Origin: Phlegmacium glaucopus
Taxonomy: Eukaryota; Basidiomycota; Agaricomycetes; Agaricales; Cortinariaceae
Assembly: GCA_015039465.1 (NCBI GenBank)
Contig: MU130497.1
Coordinates: 179,545-229,737 of the forward strand
DNA length: 50,193 nucleotides
Direction of reading: 5' to 3'
The stretch's first letter is position 1. Each line of letters begins with the position of its first letter. This document shows, one piece after another, positions 22,318-35,693 of the stretch. A program made the position numbers and the translations under genes. The notes beneath the pieces were generated by a model that was not told where the DNA came from, did not search any database, and saw nothing but the letters and a program-made list of their open reading frames with translations.

Positions 22318-23397
22318 ATGGCCATCGGACGAACCCTTGTCGCCCCTGAGTTTGTACCCTCCGAGTGCGAAACCCCCTTCTGGGGGTCCCTCGCCTCTTC
22401 CAGTCGTACATAAATTTCCGATCCTTGAGGATGCCTAGTAAATTCGCACCCTGCACGCAACGATCAAGAACTCCAAAATTATACCCAAAATTCCGCGTCC
22501 TGGAAGCCCGACGAGCAGAGTACGCAAAACTCATGTGAGACCTCGAACGTCGCGCTGAATCACAATCTTTCTTCCCCAGGCCAAGCGGCCTTGTTGATGC
22601 ATAGCGACCGCAGGTGGTTGTGTTAGATAATAAGGAAGTTGTGGGAGATAGGGCAGAGTTGAAAGAACGTAAAGAGAAATTGTCTGGCGCGAGAAAGAAA
22701 ATGAACGACTCAGGGAGGCTCTCATGGCATGGGGTTCTTATACTGATCGTTATTCCACCAAATAACTTGATATAAGTAACTTTTTTGGATGTCCGGTTGC
22801 GAGATATGACGCAAGAGACGGGTCAAGAATATCGTAAACAGATATGCAATACCGATTTTGCCATTGTTGAGAAACTTGAAAGTTGAAGGTCTGTTTGCCT
22901 TCTCTATGCCTCGCATCTTACCAAGAGACTCTTATTCAACTTGTTAATGTAGACTTTGTAATCAAATGACGGAAGGACTAACTGGATAATGTACTTAGGT
23001 TCCAAAGACATGGTCATATGGTTAATGGAATGCAACTTCATGCCTGGCGAGGTATGTTTTCCGTTCTTAGCCTGCCTAATTCTTTCTTATTATTCTTGCG
23101 TATTGAATGTCGAAGAAATGTGAATTATCGTTGAAGATCTTAAAGCTCTCGCGATGAGAACCATGTAGAAACAGAGAAACAAACTCCGAGAAGACCCTAG
23201 TTTGTGATAGCATTATCCCTGTGTCATTGCCTAACATCGTCGCCGGAACAGACGTCAAGGACACCCAAATTTGCGACCAACCCCCAAAGATCGAAGATCT
23301 CAATGAGTCATTCGTATTCATGTCAAGAGTTGACAACATTGTCAAGCAATTCCGAGAACCCCCACCCGCCCCAGATTCTACTGCGGTTCGACAGTAA
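22318..23397 (+). pseudogene. Coiled-coil protein gene, copy B (better preserved, still broken)
   Basis: Divergent from NLR copy B with only 200 bp between the two start codons. ATG at 22318 (MAIGRTLVAPEFVPSE), an exon with LYPKFRVLEARRAEYAKLM, then a TGA where copy A has CGA, then DLERRAESQSFF, later ELKERKEKLSGARKKMND. A clean C-terminal exon, about 23196-23397, reads IVAGTDVKDTQICDQPPKIE and ends VRQ-TAA. Exon 1's donor GT has become AT. The product resembles no family I recognise; charged heptad-rich blocks suggest a coiled coil. The head-to-head arrangement with the NLR is kept in both copies of the duplication. Confidence 0.5.
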
Positions 23398-23421
23398 GGC
23401 AAGCCGCTCACACTTCCTGCG

Positions 23422-24929
<1,508 letters not shown>

Positions 24930-25837
24930 ATGTCAAAAGTCATTCTTGTAACAGGGGCCAACACTGGTATTGGATTTGAGCTTGTGCGCCTTCTCGCTGA
25001 GAAGAAACACACTGTTTACCTTGGTGCGAGGAACGAAACCGCCGGCAGGAAAGCAGAGTATGTATTGATGCCTTATATATTACCGTCTATACGTCTGATT
25101 ATAAGTCACATTAGAGGACAACTGCATGCAGAAGGCCTCAAGACCGTCAAATTTGTGCACATTGATGTAACAGATACCGCTACTTTACATGCTGCCAAGG
25201 AGGTAGTCGAGAATGCTGAGGGAACATTAGATGTTCTCGTCAATAACGCAGGTTTGGTCGTTCCTAACTCCAAAAAAAAAAAAATTCAAGTTGTAATTCA
25301 CAGCTATCAATACTCATGGAAACCAGAACGCCACCTCCATCCCGCTTTCAACTCTTCGTGAAACATTAGAGGTCAACTTTTTTGGAGTCATACAAACAAC
25401 TGTCACCTTTCTGCCTCTCATACGCAGGTCTACGTATGGTGGCATTATAGTAAACGTCTCCAGCTTGATGGGGTCCAATTCTTACCAGGCGAACCCTGAT
25501 GGGGGATTCCCCATCGCCGGGCGCGATTGGATCGCCTTCACCGCTTACAATTCGAGCAAGGCGGCTCTGAACTCATATACGATTGCATTGGCACATGAAT
25601 TGAAAGAGGAAGGCATCAAAGTAAACGCGATCACACCAGGACTTACATCTACAAAGATGTCGAAATATACGGGAAAGACAGCTAGAGGTGGTGCAGAGGT
25701 ACTACTGCGTTGGGCATTGTTGGAGAAGGATGGGCCTACCGGTATGTGGTCCCTATGTGAGCTGTAACTATTGAGGTCGCTGACATTTGAGGTCAGGTCG
25801 TTTCATTGGTAGCGATCATAAAGATCTCCCTTGGTGA
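24930..25837 (+). CDS. Classical short-chain dehydrogenase/reductase (intact, four exons)
   Basis: NAD(P)-dependent carbonyl/alcohol oxidoreductase of the classical SDR family, cytosolic. Exons 24930-25057, 25115-25251, 25304-25741, 25797-25837 close in phase to 247 aa. Motifs: VTGANTGIGFELVRLL (cofactor-binding TGxxxGIG, residues 8-15), DVLVNNA (NNAG region), IIVNVSSLMG (catalytic Ser), TAYNSSKAALN (catalytic YxxxK), ITPGLTSTKMSKYTG (PG motif). Length is typical. Intron 1 is 57 nt, a multiple of 3 with no stop, so its retention would add 19 codons in the cofactor domain. Intron 2 contains a run of As. Not closely related to the other two SDR copies here. Substrate unknown. Confidence 0.92.
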
Positions 25838-26734
25838 ATGTATTAAGTCTAATATATCGACCATATAACAAGCATTGAGGAAAGCCCTTGGCCTTGAGTG
25901 CCATCACCCAGTCCTCGAGACGACAGGGTGAACCAAAGCAATGGGATCCAAGGGGAAATCACAAAGGATCACAAAGTTGTATGTATGCATCCCAATCATC
26001 GCAAGTAAAAAAAAAGGCCTGTCAAATCATACATATGTAAGATATAGATTGTGTAGTTTTTTTCCAGCTTCCAGCGAAGCACCCATCTTCGTAAACGGCA
26101 ATAGTAAAAAAAGAAACGTATACATACAAGAGGGGGTTGAGGTAACGATGCAATGCAGCGACTCGGAGGATTACTAGCATTTGCATGTGTAGATGATAGA
26201 AGCAGGTGTACTTGGATGATTGGATGAGAGGAAGAAGAAGAAAGGCACAATAGAAAAAGAGATAGAGGGGGGGGGTAGTATCGAGATATATGAGAGATAG
26301 AGTGAGACAGAGACGTCAAAACGAATGTGCGGGTATGGGTTAGAAAGTAAGACTTTGAGATATAGAGATGGAAAGATAAAGAATGAACGAGCGCAGCGCC
26401 CGAGATAGCTAAGGAATTCATATGCGAGAGCGAAAGATATGCTTTTTTGATCAAGAGAACGGGTAGGATGGCAATTTCTATAGAAAGCGAGTCGGGACTC
26501 ATCATTGGGGAAAACAAAAGAGGGCAACAAAAAAAACATCCAAACACTCGGAATGCATAAAGCAAAGCATTTATCATAAACTCTGAGCTCATTCCCAGGG
26601 AAGTTTAGTTAGCAAAGCAAAGGGAGCTCACGGGGCTTCGTTGCCGATGGAGAAGCACCGTGAGGCTTCGAAGTTCGGAGTCTCCCTCCGCAAGGTATCG
26701 GGCGGAAGATCAAATACAGGCACCCTTCCATCAC
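25838..26734. other. Purine-rich intergenic stretch
   Basis: No gene supported. 26210-26400 is strongly purine-rich on the plus strand (GAAGAAGAAGAAAGG, AGATAGAGGGGGGGGG, repeated GAGA), like CT-rich promoter tracts of fungal genes read on the minus strand. Open frames here are by-products of that bias. Confidence 0.4.
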
Positions 26735-26968
26735 TCACACATCCTCCTCTTGCGTCTCCTTGATATATTCCACAGGCGGACGAGGCATCAAAGAAGGCGG
26801 CGTAGTTGGCACAGTTGGCGGAGACAATTTGTTATCATTAGTCAGAGCAAGGTTTACAGTTAGCCGGTGCATCTCGTGCTTAAGTTTAGCACGCAATAGA
26901 GCTGTTTCTTCTGCAGCTGATAAGCTGCTGCTGCGGGTGGGAGGGGTGTGGGTCTTCAATGCTGTCAC
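26735..26968 (-). CDS. Small hypothetical ORF, weakly supported
   Basis: An open minus-strand frame whose core AAEETALLRAKLKHEMHRL could form a helix, followed by a Pro-rich tail ending in KETQEEDV. No start context, homologous copy or domain supports it, and it could be the last exon of something upstream on the minus strand. Low confidence. Confidence 0.2.
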   Translation of the reverse strand: MTALKTHTPPTRSSSLSAAEETALLRAKLKHEMHRLTVNLALTNDNKLSPPTVPTTPPSLMPRPPVEYIKETQEEDV

Positions 26969-27038
26969 AGTCCATAGTGCTCGACAGTGCTCGCCGTCGA
27001 GTGTTGAAGCTGAAGGTTGAGCACGCTGCGTCTCTAAT

Positions 27039-29930
27039 GTGCATTCGGCTTACCTACCTTATAAGGGACTTCGCCTAGGATTTTCTGTGACCCAAGACAG
27101 GTCACAACTTTTTGCGACGGTTCACAGGTCACATTTTGTGAATTATGTACTAGGGTTCTTAGGTCTCCCGTCTTCAGGCAAGACCGCTTCATGGGATTGG
27201 CGCAAGTGGTTTAGGCCACAGAATAAACAGACACCAAAGCCTTCGAAGCACATAACCGTCAACTTGCTGCCCATTACCGGGTTACCGCCTCCCCCAGGTC
27301 CCCCTACGGCCCTTCCTAGTACCCTTGTGGATATCTCATCTGTGTCTGTTCCCCGCACAACATTCCCTCCTACCTCTTTCTACCAGCACATAAATAAACA
27401 GATTCACAGTCTACACCCCACCTCTTTTCCCCGCCCTCCATCACCCCATGCCTTACTTGCCACTACATCGCCCCCAAAGCACCCTAGACGTCTAACAGTT
27501 GTACCCCTATTCATTTCTTGCATTTCCATGTCCATGTCAAGGATATGGACGTTTCTCAAGCTTGATGCTCCTCCAACGAGTTTGATAGGAAATGGACGAT
27601 GATGGGAGGATTTCACCTGCCTCTTCCGATATTGGCGTCATTGAGGATGGCCTGGGTGGCAAACAGGACGCAGACGATGCGTGGAAGTGGTCCGCACCTC
27701 CTCCGCCGAGGATTCATTTCACACCCCTCGAATCTACCCTCACATCTATGGCTAAACCCATATCAAAATCCGTATCCAAGCCTTTACCCCTAATACCTCT
27801 GCCACTCCCCATGTCCGAGGGCAAACTCATCGACTTCCATTCAGGACCCGAGGAAGAACACGTTTTAGTTGATCTAGACGTGCAGGACGACGACAACGTG
27901 CCACAGCAAGAAAAGCCCGAATTCACACATGTTCATAGGACGCATGTGGATTTGGATCTGGCAGCTACTGAGCCGACCGATGATGTTAAACCGTTGGATG
28001 AACCCCCGACTGTTAGGTCTCACCTGGAAGGTAGACGCAGTTTGGATTCTTTGTTGAAACCCATTGCCGATACTACCACTCCTGTCGAAATACAACATCG
28101 TATCTTGTCTAGCGTTGTGGAGGAGTCATCTCAGCGAGGACGGAGAATAGATCGACATCCTCTGGAAGAGGAGGTGGAGGAGGTCCCAGCGGAGGTCCCA
28201 GCGGGTCCTGGAGTCACGGAACTGCGGAAGACGAAGACAAAGATCGTCAGGAACGTGCCAACGAACACGAAAATCACGAACTTTATGACCATCATGATGA
28301 CTATAGTTATACTTATAATATGCACCACGACCACGACCACAGTCCGCAATCCCTCGATACGATTCAAGGAGAGGGGCTTCACAGTTCGCCTTCGTCTACT
28401 CAAGTAGCGACGATACCAGTTCAGGCCGCGCCTGCCTGGTATTGGGATCATGAAGATGATCCGTGGAATGGGGCTGTCGGTGTTGATGCTGAGTGAAAGA
28501 GGGTGAATGTGGCGAAGGAGTAGTGGTGGAACAAGATAATGATGAGAGAGGGGTAGATTTGATGAATGAGAAGCAAGCCGACTTGGAAGTTGGAGAGGAT
28601 GAGGATACCGTGGCCTTGCCTGTCTCTAACGTACTCGAGTTGCCTGTTGAGCATTCTCTTGAAGTGCCAATAGAGACGGAGGACGAAGAAAGTTACCCGG
28701 ACCCGGATTACCTCCCTCTTCCTGAATTGTTATTGGGCTGTTCTCCAGTAGCCGTAACAGAACTACCTCTCGTTTTGGTCGAGGATGAACCACCAAATAA
28801 TTTCCAAGAGGATTCGGAATACGTGGACGAGAACCAAAATGACCAGGAGCTGCTGCTGCAATCTAATGACAAAAGAGAAGGCTACTAAGCGAGTAGCAGC
28901 TCAGATGCCTACACCACCTGCTTCGCCTCCTCCATTTCCTTTACGTGTTAAAGGTTTATAGGTTTAGGGGGTGTAAGAAGTGGGCCACCGTCGCCGAGTT
29001 CTTTTGAAGGGCTACTACCACTGGCTTCCCCTTTGCCTTTGTCTACCTACATCCCTATCGACTTCGCCTATACTAGCTCCTTTGCTCGTTTTAACTCCTC
29101 TTAACACCTCATTATCACCTGCCATGGAGGTACAGGTGAACGGAGACAAGGAGAATGCCGCTGGGGTCGATAAGGAGAATGAGATGCCTAACAGTACAAA
29201 AGGCAGACCTCTTTGGTCGATTCGAGCAGATGATGCTCCTGCTCTTGGTTGGCGGCTAGCTCGCTATCGACATCGAAATTGACGTCTTCCGCTGGTTTGA
29301 TACCAAGTGTTGGGACGAGTATGGGTGTGAGCCCGAGGATGAGGAGGACAGTGTTGGGTGATGTTACTGCCGTTGTTGAGAATAATGGGAGGGCCGAGAA
29401 AGAGGTTGAAATCAAGGAGGAAAAGAGGGACGTAGTGATGGGAGATGTATTGACGGAAGAAAAGGACGACGAGGACGATGAGTCTTGCCTTCCCTGGACT
29501 GCTTAAACACACAAGTTTCTCAGACACAAACACTATCCTCGCACCGACTATCACTGTTGCTGCTCTAACCAGCACACTACTCTCCACATCGATCGCTGCC
29601 ACCTCTTCAGTTTCCTCCGCTCCTGCAGACGCACCTTCCACAGCCCTCGAAACACCATCACCATTAATCCAACGCTGACCACGCCAATCTATTGTACGTT
29701 CCCCATTAGACATCGCATTGGCCGTGCAGCTCCGTCCTGGTTTAGGCGTAGGCGCGGATCCGGCGTGGATGGTCAGATTTTTGATGTCTATGTTTGGGTG
29801 GTTGCGATCTTGGTTTCGGGTCAAGGCGAGTTTTGAAGTGCCTAGTCTTTCGGTTGAGGTCTTCAAGTTGCCTTATGGTACGTGGGATTGGCTTTTTTTT
29901 TACTGTCGCCTCATTGTATCTTATCGATGA
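27039..29930 (+). pseudogene. Large low-complexity protein gene broken across frames
   Basis: Plus-strand sequence with protein-like composition throughout, but in successive frames: Pro/Ser-rich (27140-27600), then WKWSAPPPPRIHF and KLIDFHSGPEEEHVLVDLDV (27592-28130), then GGGGGPSGGPSGSWSHGTAE and an Asp/His-rich stretch ending DDPWNGAVGVDAE (28110-28496), then an acidic block (28493-28888), MPNSTKGRPLW (29180-29230), KEVEIKEEKRDVVMGD (29390-29450), and finally LRPGLGVGADPAWMVRFLM plus a hydrophobic segment (29730-29900). Abutting stops occur at the frame switches (TGAGTGA at 28490-28496). Short introns could explain some switches, but I find no good splice pairs, so indel decay is preferred. 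Family unknown. Confidence 0.45.
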
Positions 29931-30727
29931 TGTGGTTTTCTTCTCTCTCTTTTTTATTCCCCTTCTTGTTTCTCCCTCGCTATAATGATGACCGTTCCAT
30001 GAATTTTCATGACCTTTTTTTTTTGTTCAGTTAATATAGCACTATTTATATACTTTTTTTTCGCTTCTCGTCCCTCTCTCCCTCTCTCTATCACACACAC
30101 ACACTTTTTCATATACAATCTCATCACTTTACTTCATCGTTCCATTCTCCCGCATATATTCTCTACACAATCGCGCATTCTTTCAATTCTCATACGCATA
30201 CGCATACGCAAAACATACTCGGAATCCGGATCCCCATTTACGCATTCATCATGATGTTGTTTTTGATTCATTTCACTGCATGTTTTCTACCGTTTTTTTC
30301 TTTCTTTTTTTCCGGCTGTCTGATATATACATCACTCCTCGAATTTTTACATACATACCGCTCAAGTACTACTATATATTGTCATATTGTTCATCGGTCA
30401 TCGCTAATACATACATTTAAATTGTTTAGCATCCGACTCAACCACACTGGTATCCAACTTGCTCATTTTCCAAAAAGTCAGTCCAACACTGGCAGTAGAA
30501 ATCTCTAAAAAAAAACACATTGGAAATTTGTTCTCGGAGACCCTCTATCACGGAGAAATACTTTTTAGGCAGGAGGATACCTGAAGCTGAAGTCCAAGAA
30601 ACCATACAAGGAGAGGGAAAAATTGTACATAGCCACCCGGCAGTACGGTCGACTTACGGAAGACAGCTCTTATGTAATCACAACGTTTGTTGCGTCTCAC
30701 CACCACTGCGCATCGAGCACGACAACA
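29931..30727. other. T-rich intergenic sequence
   Basis: Poly-T tracts, a short CATACG tandem (about 30190-30212) and no recognisable gene. It separates the broken low-complexity gene from NLR copy C and probably holds the promoter of copy C. Confidence 0.5.
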
Positions 30728-33700
30728 ATGTTAAGCGATACGAAGCACCTTCTTAAGAAACTTGGCAAGTTCAAGAAAAAAAAACAATCTCTGACCACTA
30801 TCGACACTCTTCGTTCAAGCCCTGGGCCTCAGGCAACAACTTCGACATCGAAAATCATAGCGAGCACCGCTGATTGCATGTCATCCGTTCCCGCTAGTGC
30901 TGCGAGCGCGAGCGCTCGAGTCGATCAAACCGCTGGCATTACTGTGAGTGTTTAACTTTGCCCATCGCATCCATAATTACTTATCCATCGTCGTTGATCA
31001 GTCTGACCATGGACTCCAAGTCTCCGCCCCAGTTTCCGCCCCGGAGATCAATGATCTTACTCGCGTGAGCGTCCAACTTAGCCCTTCGCGACCATAATTA
31101 CTCAATCATCGTCGTGGATCAGACTGTACATGAACTCCAAGTCTCCGCTTTGGCAGTCGCTCCTGTAGTCCACTCGGAAGAAATTCCGCTTTCTTCGCAT
31201 GATGCCATAATACAAGCCAACTTGGGATCTACAGAATCGGAACAAAATCCCTCGGTGGGTTACTCACACACACTGTTCTCGGTTATCCCTGATGATCAAC
31301 CTCTTCAGCATTCCGGCCCAGGTTTCCTTGCAAATGCCCAGACTGTACTTATCACTGGCAGCACTTTTGTAAGTCTTTTTCGTGTCCTGTGTAAATGATT
31401 TACCAATAATTGTATGTAGAACTATGTCAATATTCCCCCTGCCAACCCCGGCGAAGAGCAGGCAAAGATACCTCTACCTCAGAAACCAAGCTCCAGTCCA
31501 TTCTTTACTGGACGGAAAGATGTACTCGACAAACTTGGAAATATTTTTGTCCATCGTGCTGACAGTAGACTGATGTTGAGGCGCTCTTGTCTCCTTTGGG
31601 GAATGGGAGGAATTGGAAAGACTCAGATTTGTCTCAAGTTCATAGAAGACATGGCTGACAAGTAGGTGTCTTCACCTTCTCACAACACTGGATTCATTTC
31701 TTTCTCTAGTTTTACACATGTGTTCTGGGTTGATGCCTCTTCTGATGAGAGTATTACAATGTCTCTCAAGGGGATATCCAGTATTCCTGCTGCCCAGGCT
31801 TTTGGTATGGATGGCTCAGTTCAGTCTACCCTCCAGTGGATATCTTCTATCCAGGAGGAATGGTTCATTGTGTTTGATAATGCTGATGATCCTCCCCCAG
31901 AAGTGGTAGCCAAGTTCATTCCTCCAGGTAACAGAGGTAATATTCTGATTACTACTCGAAACCGATCCATGGGAAGGATTATATCATTTAAGAATATAAT
32001 TGGGATCACTGAAATGGAGGAGGCAGATGCTATAATGTTGCTTCTCAAGGCTAGCTATTTGGAGCCATTAGCTGAGCATCTGGAAGCTGCCAAAAATATT
32101 GTTGTTGAACTTGGCTGCATTCCTCTTGCTGTTAACCATGCTGGTGCTTATATTGAAGCTGGGAAATGTGATCTCAACAAATATTTGAGACAATTCTCCC
32201 TACATCGTCAGGCTCTTATGTCAGATGATACATTCACAGGAGCATCACACTATGATCAAACAGTGTATGGGACTTGGGATCTATCTTTTGAAGAGATAAA
32301 AAAGAGAGCTAGCAGACAATCCACTACTGGAAATGCACAAGCAGCCCAGGCTGCAATTCTAATCCTTCAAATATGTGCTTTCTATCATCATAGTAATATT
32401 TCAAAAGAGATATTCCGATCTGCTGCTGAGGAGTCCAGGAAATATATTATTGATAGTGAGGTAGCTGAAAAGCTACCTCAGGCAATCAATTTATTGGATT
32501 ATACACTGCTTGCATTGGACAATGATGGTCACTGGGATGACTTCATCTTTGGGCAAGGTATTGGTATACTTCTGTCATTCTCCTTGATAAAAAGAGGACA
32601 ATCGTCTGAAATGTTGTCTATTCATCCTTTGGTTCATTGCTGGGGTCGGGACAAAATGTTGAAAGCTGAGCAACAAAGAATATGTCAGATGGGAAGCATA
32701 ATTTTATCCTGTGGAATTCCAAGGGGATTTACAACTCAAGATTATGCATTGCGACGGTTGATTTATCCACATATCAAGGCAAATGAGTTATATAGAAGGC
32801 AGATAGGACTTATCAGACAGTACTATGATGATAAATGGACTAATTTTTCACTGGTAATGAGAGAGAATGGAGACTGGAACAATGCAGAGCAGCTGGATAT
32901 TCAAGTGATGGACATGAGGAAGAACCTACTTGGTGCAGAACATCCATCCATCATCACAAGCATGGAAAATCTAGCAGGCACATACTATAATCAGGGAAGG
33001 TGGGATGAGGCAGAGCAGCTGGAGGTTCAAGTGATGGACATGAGGAAGAAGCTGCTTGGTGCAGAACATCCAGACACCATCACAAGCATGGGAAATCTAG
33101 CAAGCACATACCATAATCAGGGAAGGTGGAATGAGGCAGAGCAGCTGGAGGTTCAAGTGATGGACATGAGCAAGAACCTGCTTGGTGCAGAACATCCAGA
33201 CACCATAAAAAGCATGGGGAATCTAGCAAGCACATACCGTAATCAGGGAAGGTGGAATGAGGCAGAGCAGCTGGAGGTTCAAGTGATGGACATGAGGAAG
33301 AACCTGCTTGGTGCAGAACATCCAGACACCCTCACAAGCATGGCAAATCTAGCAAGCACATACCGTAAGCAGGGAAGGTGGAATGAGGCAGAGCAGCTGG
33401 AGGTTCAAGTGATGGACATGAGGAAGAAGCTGCTTGGTGCAGAACATCCAGACACCATCACAAGCATGGGGAATCTAGCAAGCACATACCATAATCAGGG
33501 AAGGTGGAATGAGGCAGAGCAGCTGGAGGTTCAAGTGATGGACATGAGGAAGAAGCTGCTTGGTGCAGAACATCCATACACCATCACAAGCATGGAGAAT
33601 CTAGCAAACACATACCATAATCAGGGAAGATGGAATGAGGCAGAGCAGCTGTTTGTTCAAGTGATGGACATGAGGAAGAACCTGCTTGGTGCAGAACATC

Positions 33701-34318
33701 CAGACACCCTCAAACATGGAAAATATAGCAATCACATACCATAATCAGGGAAGGTGGAATGAGGCAGAGCAGCTGGAGGTTCAAGTGATGGACATGAGGA
33801 AGAACCTGCTTGGTGCAGAACATCCATCCACCATCAGAAGCATGGAAAGTCTAGCCAGAACATACCGTAATCAGGGAAGATGGAATGAAGCAGAGCAACT
33901 GCTTGTTCAAGTGATGGACATGAGCAAAAAGCTGCTTGGTGCAGAACATCCAGACACCATCACAAGCATGGGGAATCTAGCAAGAACATACTGTAATCAG
34001 GGAAGGTGGAATGAGGCAGAGCAGCTGTTTGTTCAAGTGATGGACATGAGGAAGAACCTGCTTGGTGCAGAACATCCAGACACCATCACAAGCATGGAAA
34101 ATCTAGCAAGCACATACTATAATCAGGGAAGGTGGAATGAGGAAGAGCAGCTGGAGGTTCAAATGATGGACATGAGGAAGAACCTGCTTGGTGCAGAACA
34201 TCCAGATACCCTCAGAAGCATGAAAAATCTAGCAATCACATACCATAATCAGGGAAGGTGGAATAAGGCAGAGCAGTTGAACCTTGAAGTCATGAATATA
34301 AGGAAGAGAATAGGATGA
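30728..34318 (+). pseudogene. NLR-like NB-ARC/TPR gene, copy C (2-nt deletion in TPR 7)
   Basis: Plus-strand paralog of A and B. Exons 30728-30943, 31002-31064, 31123-31254, (31255-31308 optional), 31309-31368, 31420-31661, 31710-34318. N-terminus MLSDTKHLLKKLGKFKKKK, then Walker A GMGGIGKT, Walker B WFIVFDNADD, GNILITTRN, LGCIPLAVNHAG, HPLVHCWG. The TPR array has 11 full units plus a partial one, with very uniform units. Between repeats 7 and 8 the usual CTCACAAGCATGG reads CTCAAACATGG (about 33709-33719), a 2-nt deletion, after which the frame stops at 33744. The remaining repeats are clean in the shifted frame down to the stop at 34318. Could be a true lesion or a sequencing error in a repetitive array. 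Confidence 0.85.
31255..31308 (+). other. Exitron-like 54-nt segment in NLR copy C
   Basis: Starts GTGGGT, ends TTCAG, 54 nt, open in frame; same position as the 48-nt segments in copies A and B. Confidence 0.5.
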
Positions 34319-34787
34319 TACCAAGTACAGTTGGAATCAAAGGTATTGTAAAGGGACATACCTTTTGTCCAAACCTAGGTATGATCCACACTGTGCACTC
34401 TTATCCTTCATTTCTTATCCCTACATCATAGTGGTCTCTCTTCCAATGATATCTTTGATTATGGCAATCACATGCCAATCTATTCTTGTCTAACACACAT
34501 TTACCATAGCTATATTTGGATCATAGTCACATGCATGTAATATAGTCCTCATTCATAACCACTCATGTCACATGATGAAAATATTACTTTCTGTGACAAA
34601 ATGAAAAATCACATAAGGCTTTGTAACTGGACAATTTGGCCTAATTCTGGGCCCAAGGAAATGTGCTAAAGGTAAAAAAGATCAATCACTCATGGCCAGA
34701 ATTTGATTGTGTAAGAATTTAGTGAAGAGTACAACTTGTTGTAGTTATCACCCAAAGCCAGCCAACGCAAAAAACTATATGACACTG
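34319..34787. other. 3' flank of NLR copy C, no gene seen
   Basis: AT-rich sequence between the copy C stop and the solo LTR. It shares no obvious similarity with the 3' flanks of copies A and B. Confidence 0.5.
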
Positions 34788-34792
34788 AGTAC

Positions 34793-35050
34793 TGTTGAAA
34801 TTTGGATGTTGGTTTATAGGTCACATTACAGAGGATGATTAAGAAGACTTAGTCAATAGGCTCTGTGTAGGCGAATACCCAGTGAATTGGTATAAACTGA
34901 TGAGGTTTCACCTCAATTGGTTCTACTACTTATACACATTCAATCATAGCTATGTAGCTATGAGAGATTTACACTATAGGTTAGGTATTCAGTACTAATG
35001 ATGATGCAATATGATGCAATATGACATGATTAGAACAAAATATTTCAACA
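34793..35050. mobile_element. Solo LTR 1 (258 bp) with 5-bp target duplication AGTAC
   Basis: Begins TGTTGAAAT and ends ATTTCAACA, a perfect 9-bp terminal inverted repeat with TG...CA ends. The 5-bp direct repeat AGTAC flanks it at 34788-34792 and 35051-35055. This is the footprint of LTR-LTR recombination of an LTR retrotransposon. No internal region remains. Superfamily not certain; copia-like by end sequence. Confidence 0.9.
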
Positions 35051-35089
35051 AGTACAATGCCTATACTCAAGAAAATGAAGCTCCTAAAG

Positions 35090-35547
35090 GTGTACTTTAC
35101 AGTCCCCCACATTGTCTGGCTGGACTCCGCCGGACTGCCAAAAGTCTGGTGGAAGTCCGGCGGACTCCAGTAAAATTCTGGTAAAAGTCCAGTGAGAGTC
35201 CGGTGAGAGTCCGGTGAGAGTCCGGTGAAAGTAGAAAAATGCCTGGACTGTATGTATGTCTGGTCACAGTCCGGCGGACTTCCACCGGACATCCGCCAGA
35301 CTTTTGATGGAATTTAGGGTTATATTTAGATTTAGAGGTTAGGCTTAGGGTTATATTTAGATTTAGGGCTTAGGCTTAGGGCTTAGGATTAATATTTAGG
35401 GATGGGGATATTTTCTGTCTGCGCGGTAGCGCATTCTTAGGTTAGGAGGGGATACAGGCATGTTTTGTACTTCTACCGGACTCTGACCGGACTGTTCTGG
35501 AGTCCGCCGGGCTTCCGGCCGGACAATGTGGGGGAGTGTAAAGTCCT
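35090..35547. mobile_element. TIR-family element E2 with both ends (about 458 bp)
   Basis: Left end ACTTTACAGTCCCCCAC then ATTGTC (35094-35116); right end GACAAT then GTGGGGGAGTGTAAAGT (35522-35544). A 9-bp direct repeat CTCCTAAAG lies just outside both ends (35081-35089 and 35548-35556), three or four bases from the conserved TIR. The interior holds four GTGAGAGTCCG-type units, CCGGACT words in both orientations, and a TTAGGG/TTAGGC-rich tract (35313-35400). No coding capacity, so non-autonomous. Confidence 0.75.
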
Positions 35548-35693
35548 CTCCTAAAGACTCTAAAGGCCATTAGTGGTAAGCAGGAGGAGGCTGGGGAAAA
35601 GGACAATGCTGTTGGTGTCCAATATAATATGTTGTGTCATGTCAATAAACACAGCAACAGGCACCAGCAACATATCATTCACCCAAAAGGGCA

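Noticed and set aside
29264..29866. 200-codon minus-strand frame
   Set aside because: Shadow of the opposite strand: plus-strand composition (KEVEIKEEKRDVVMGD, PSTALETPSP) is more protein-like and continues that gene.
35313..35400. A true chromosome end
   Set aside because: Tract is short, degenerate and internal, with genes and elements on both sides.
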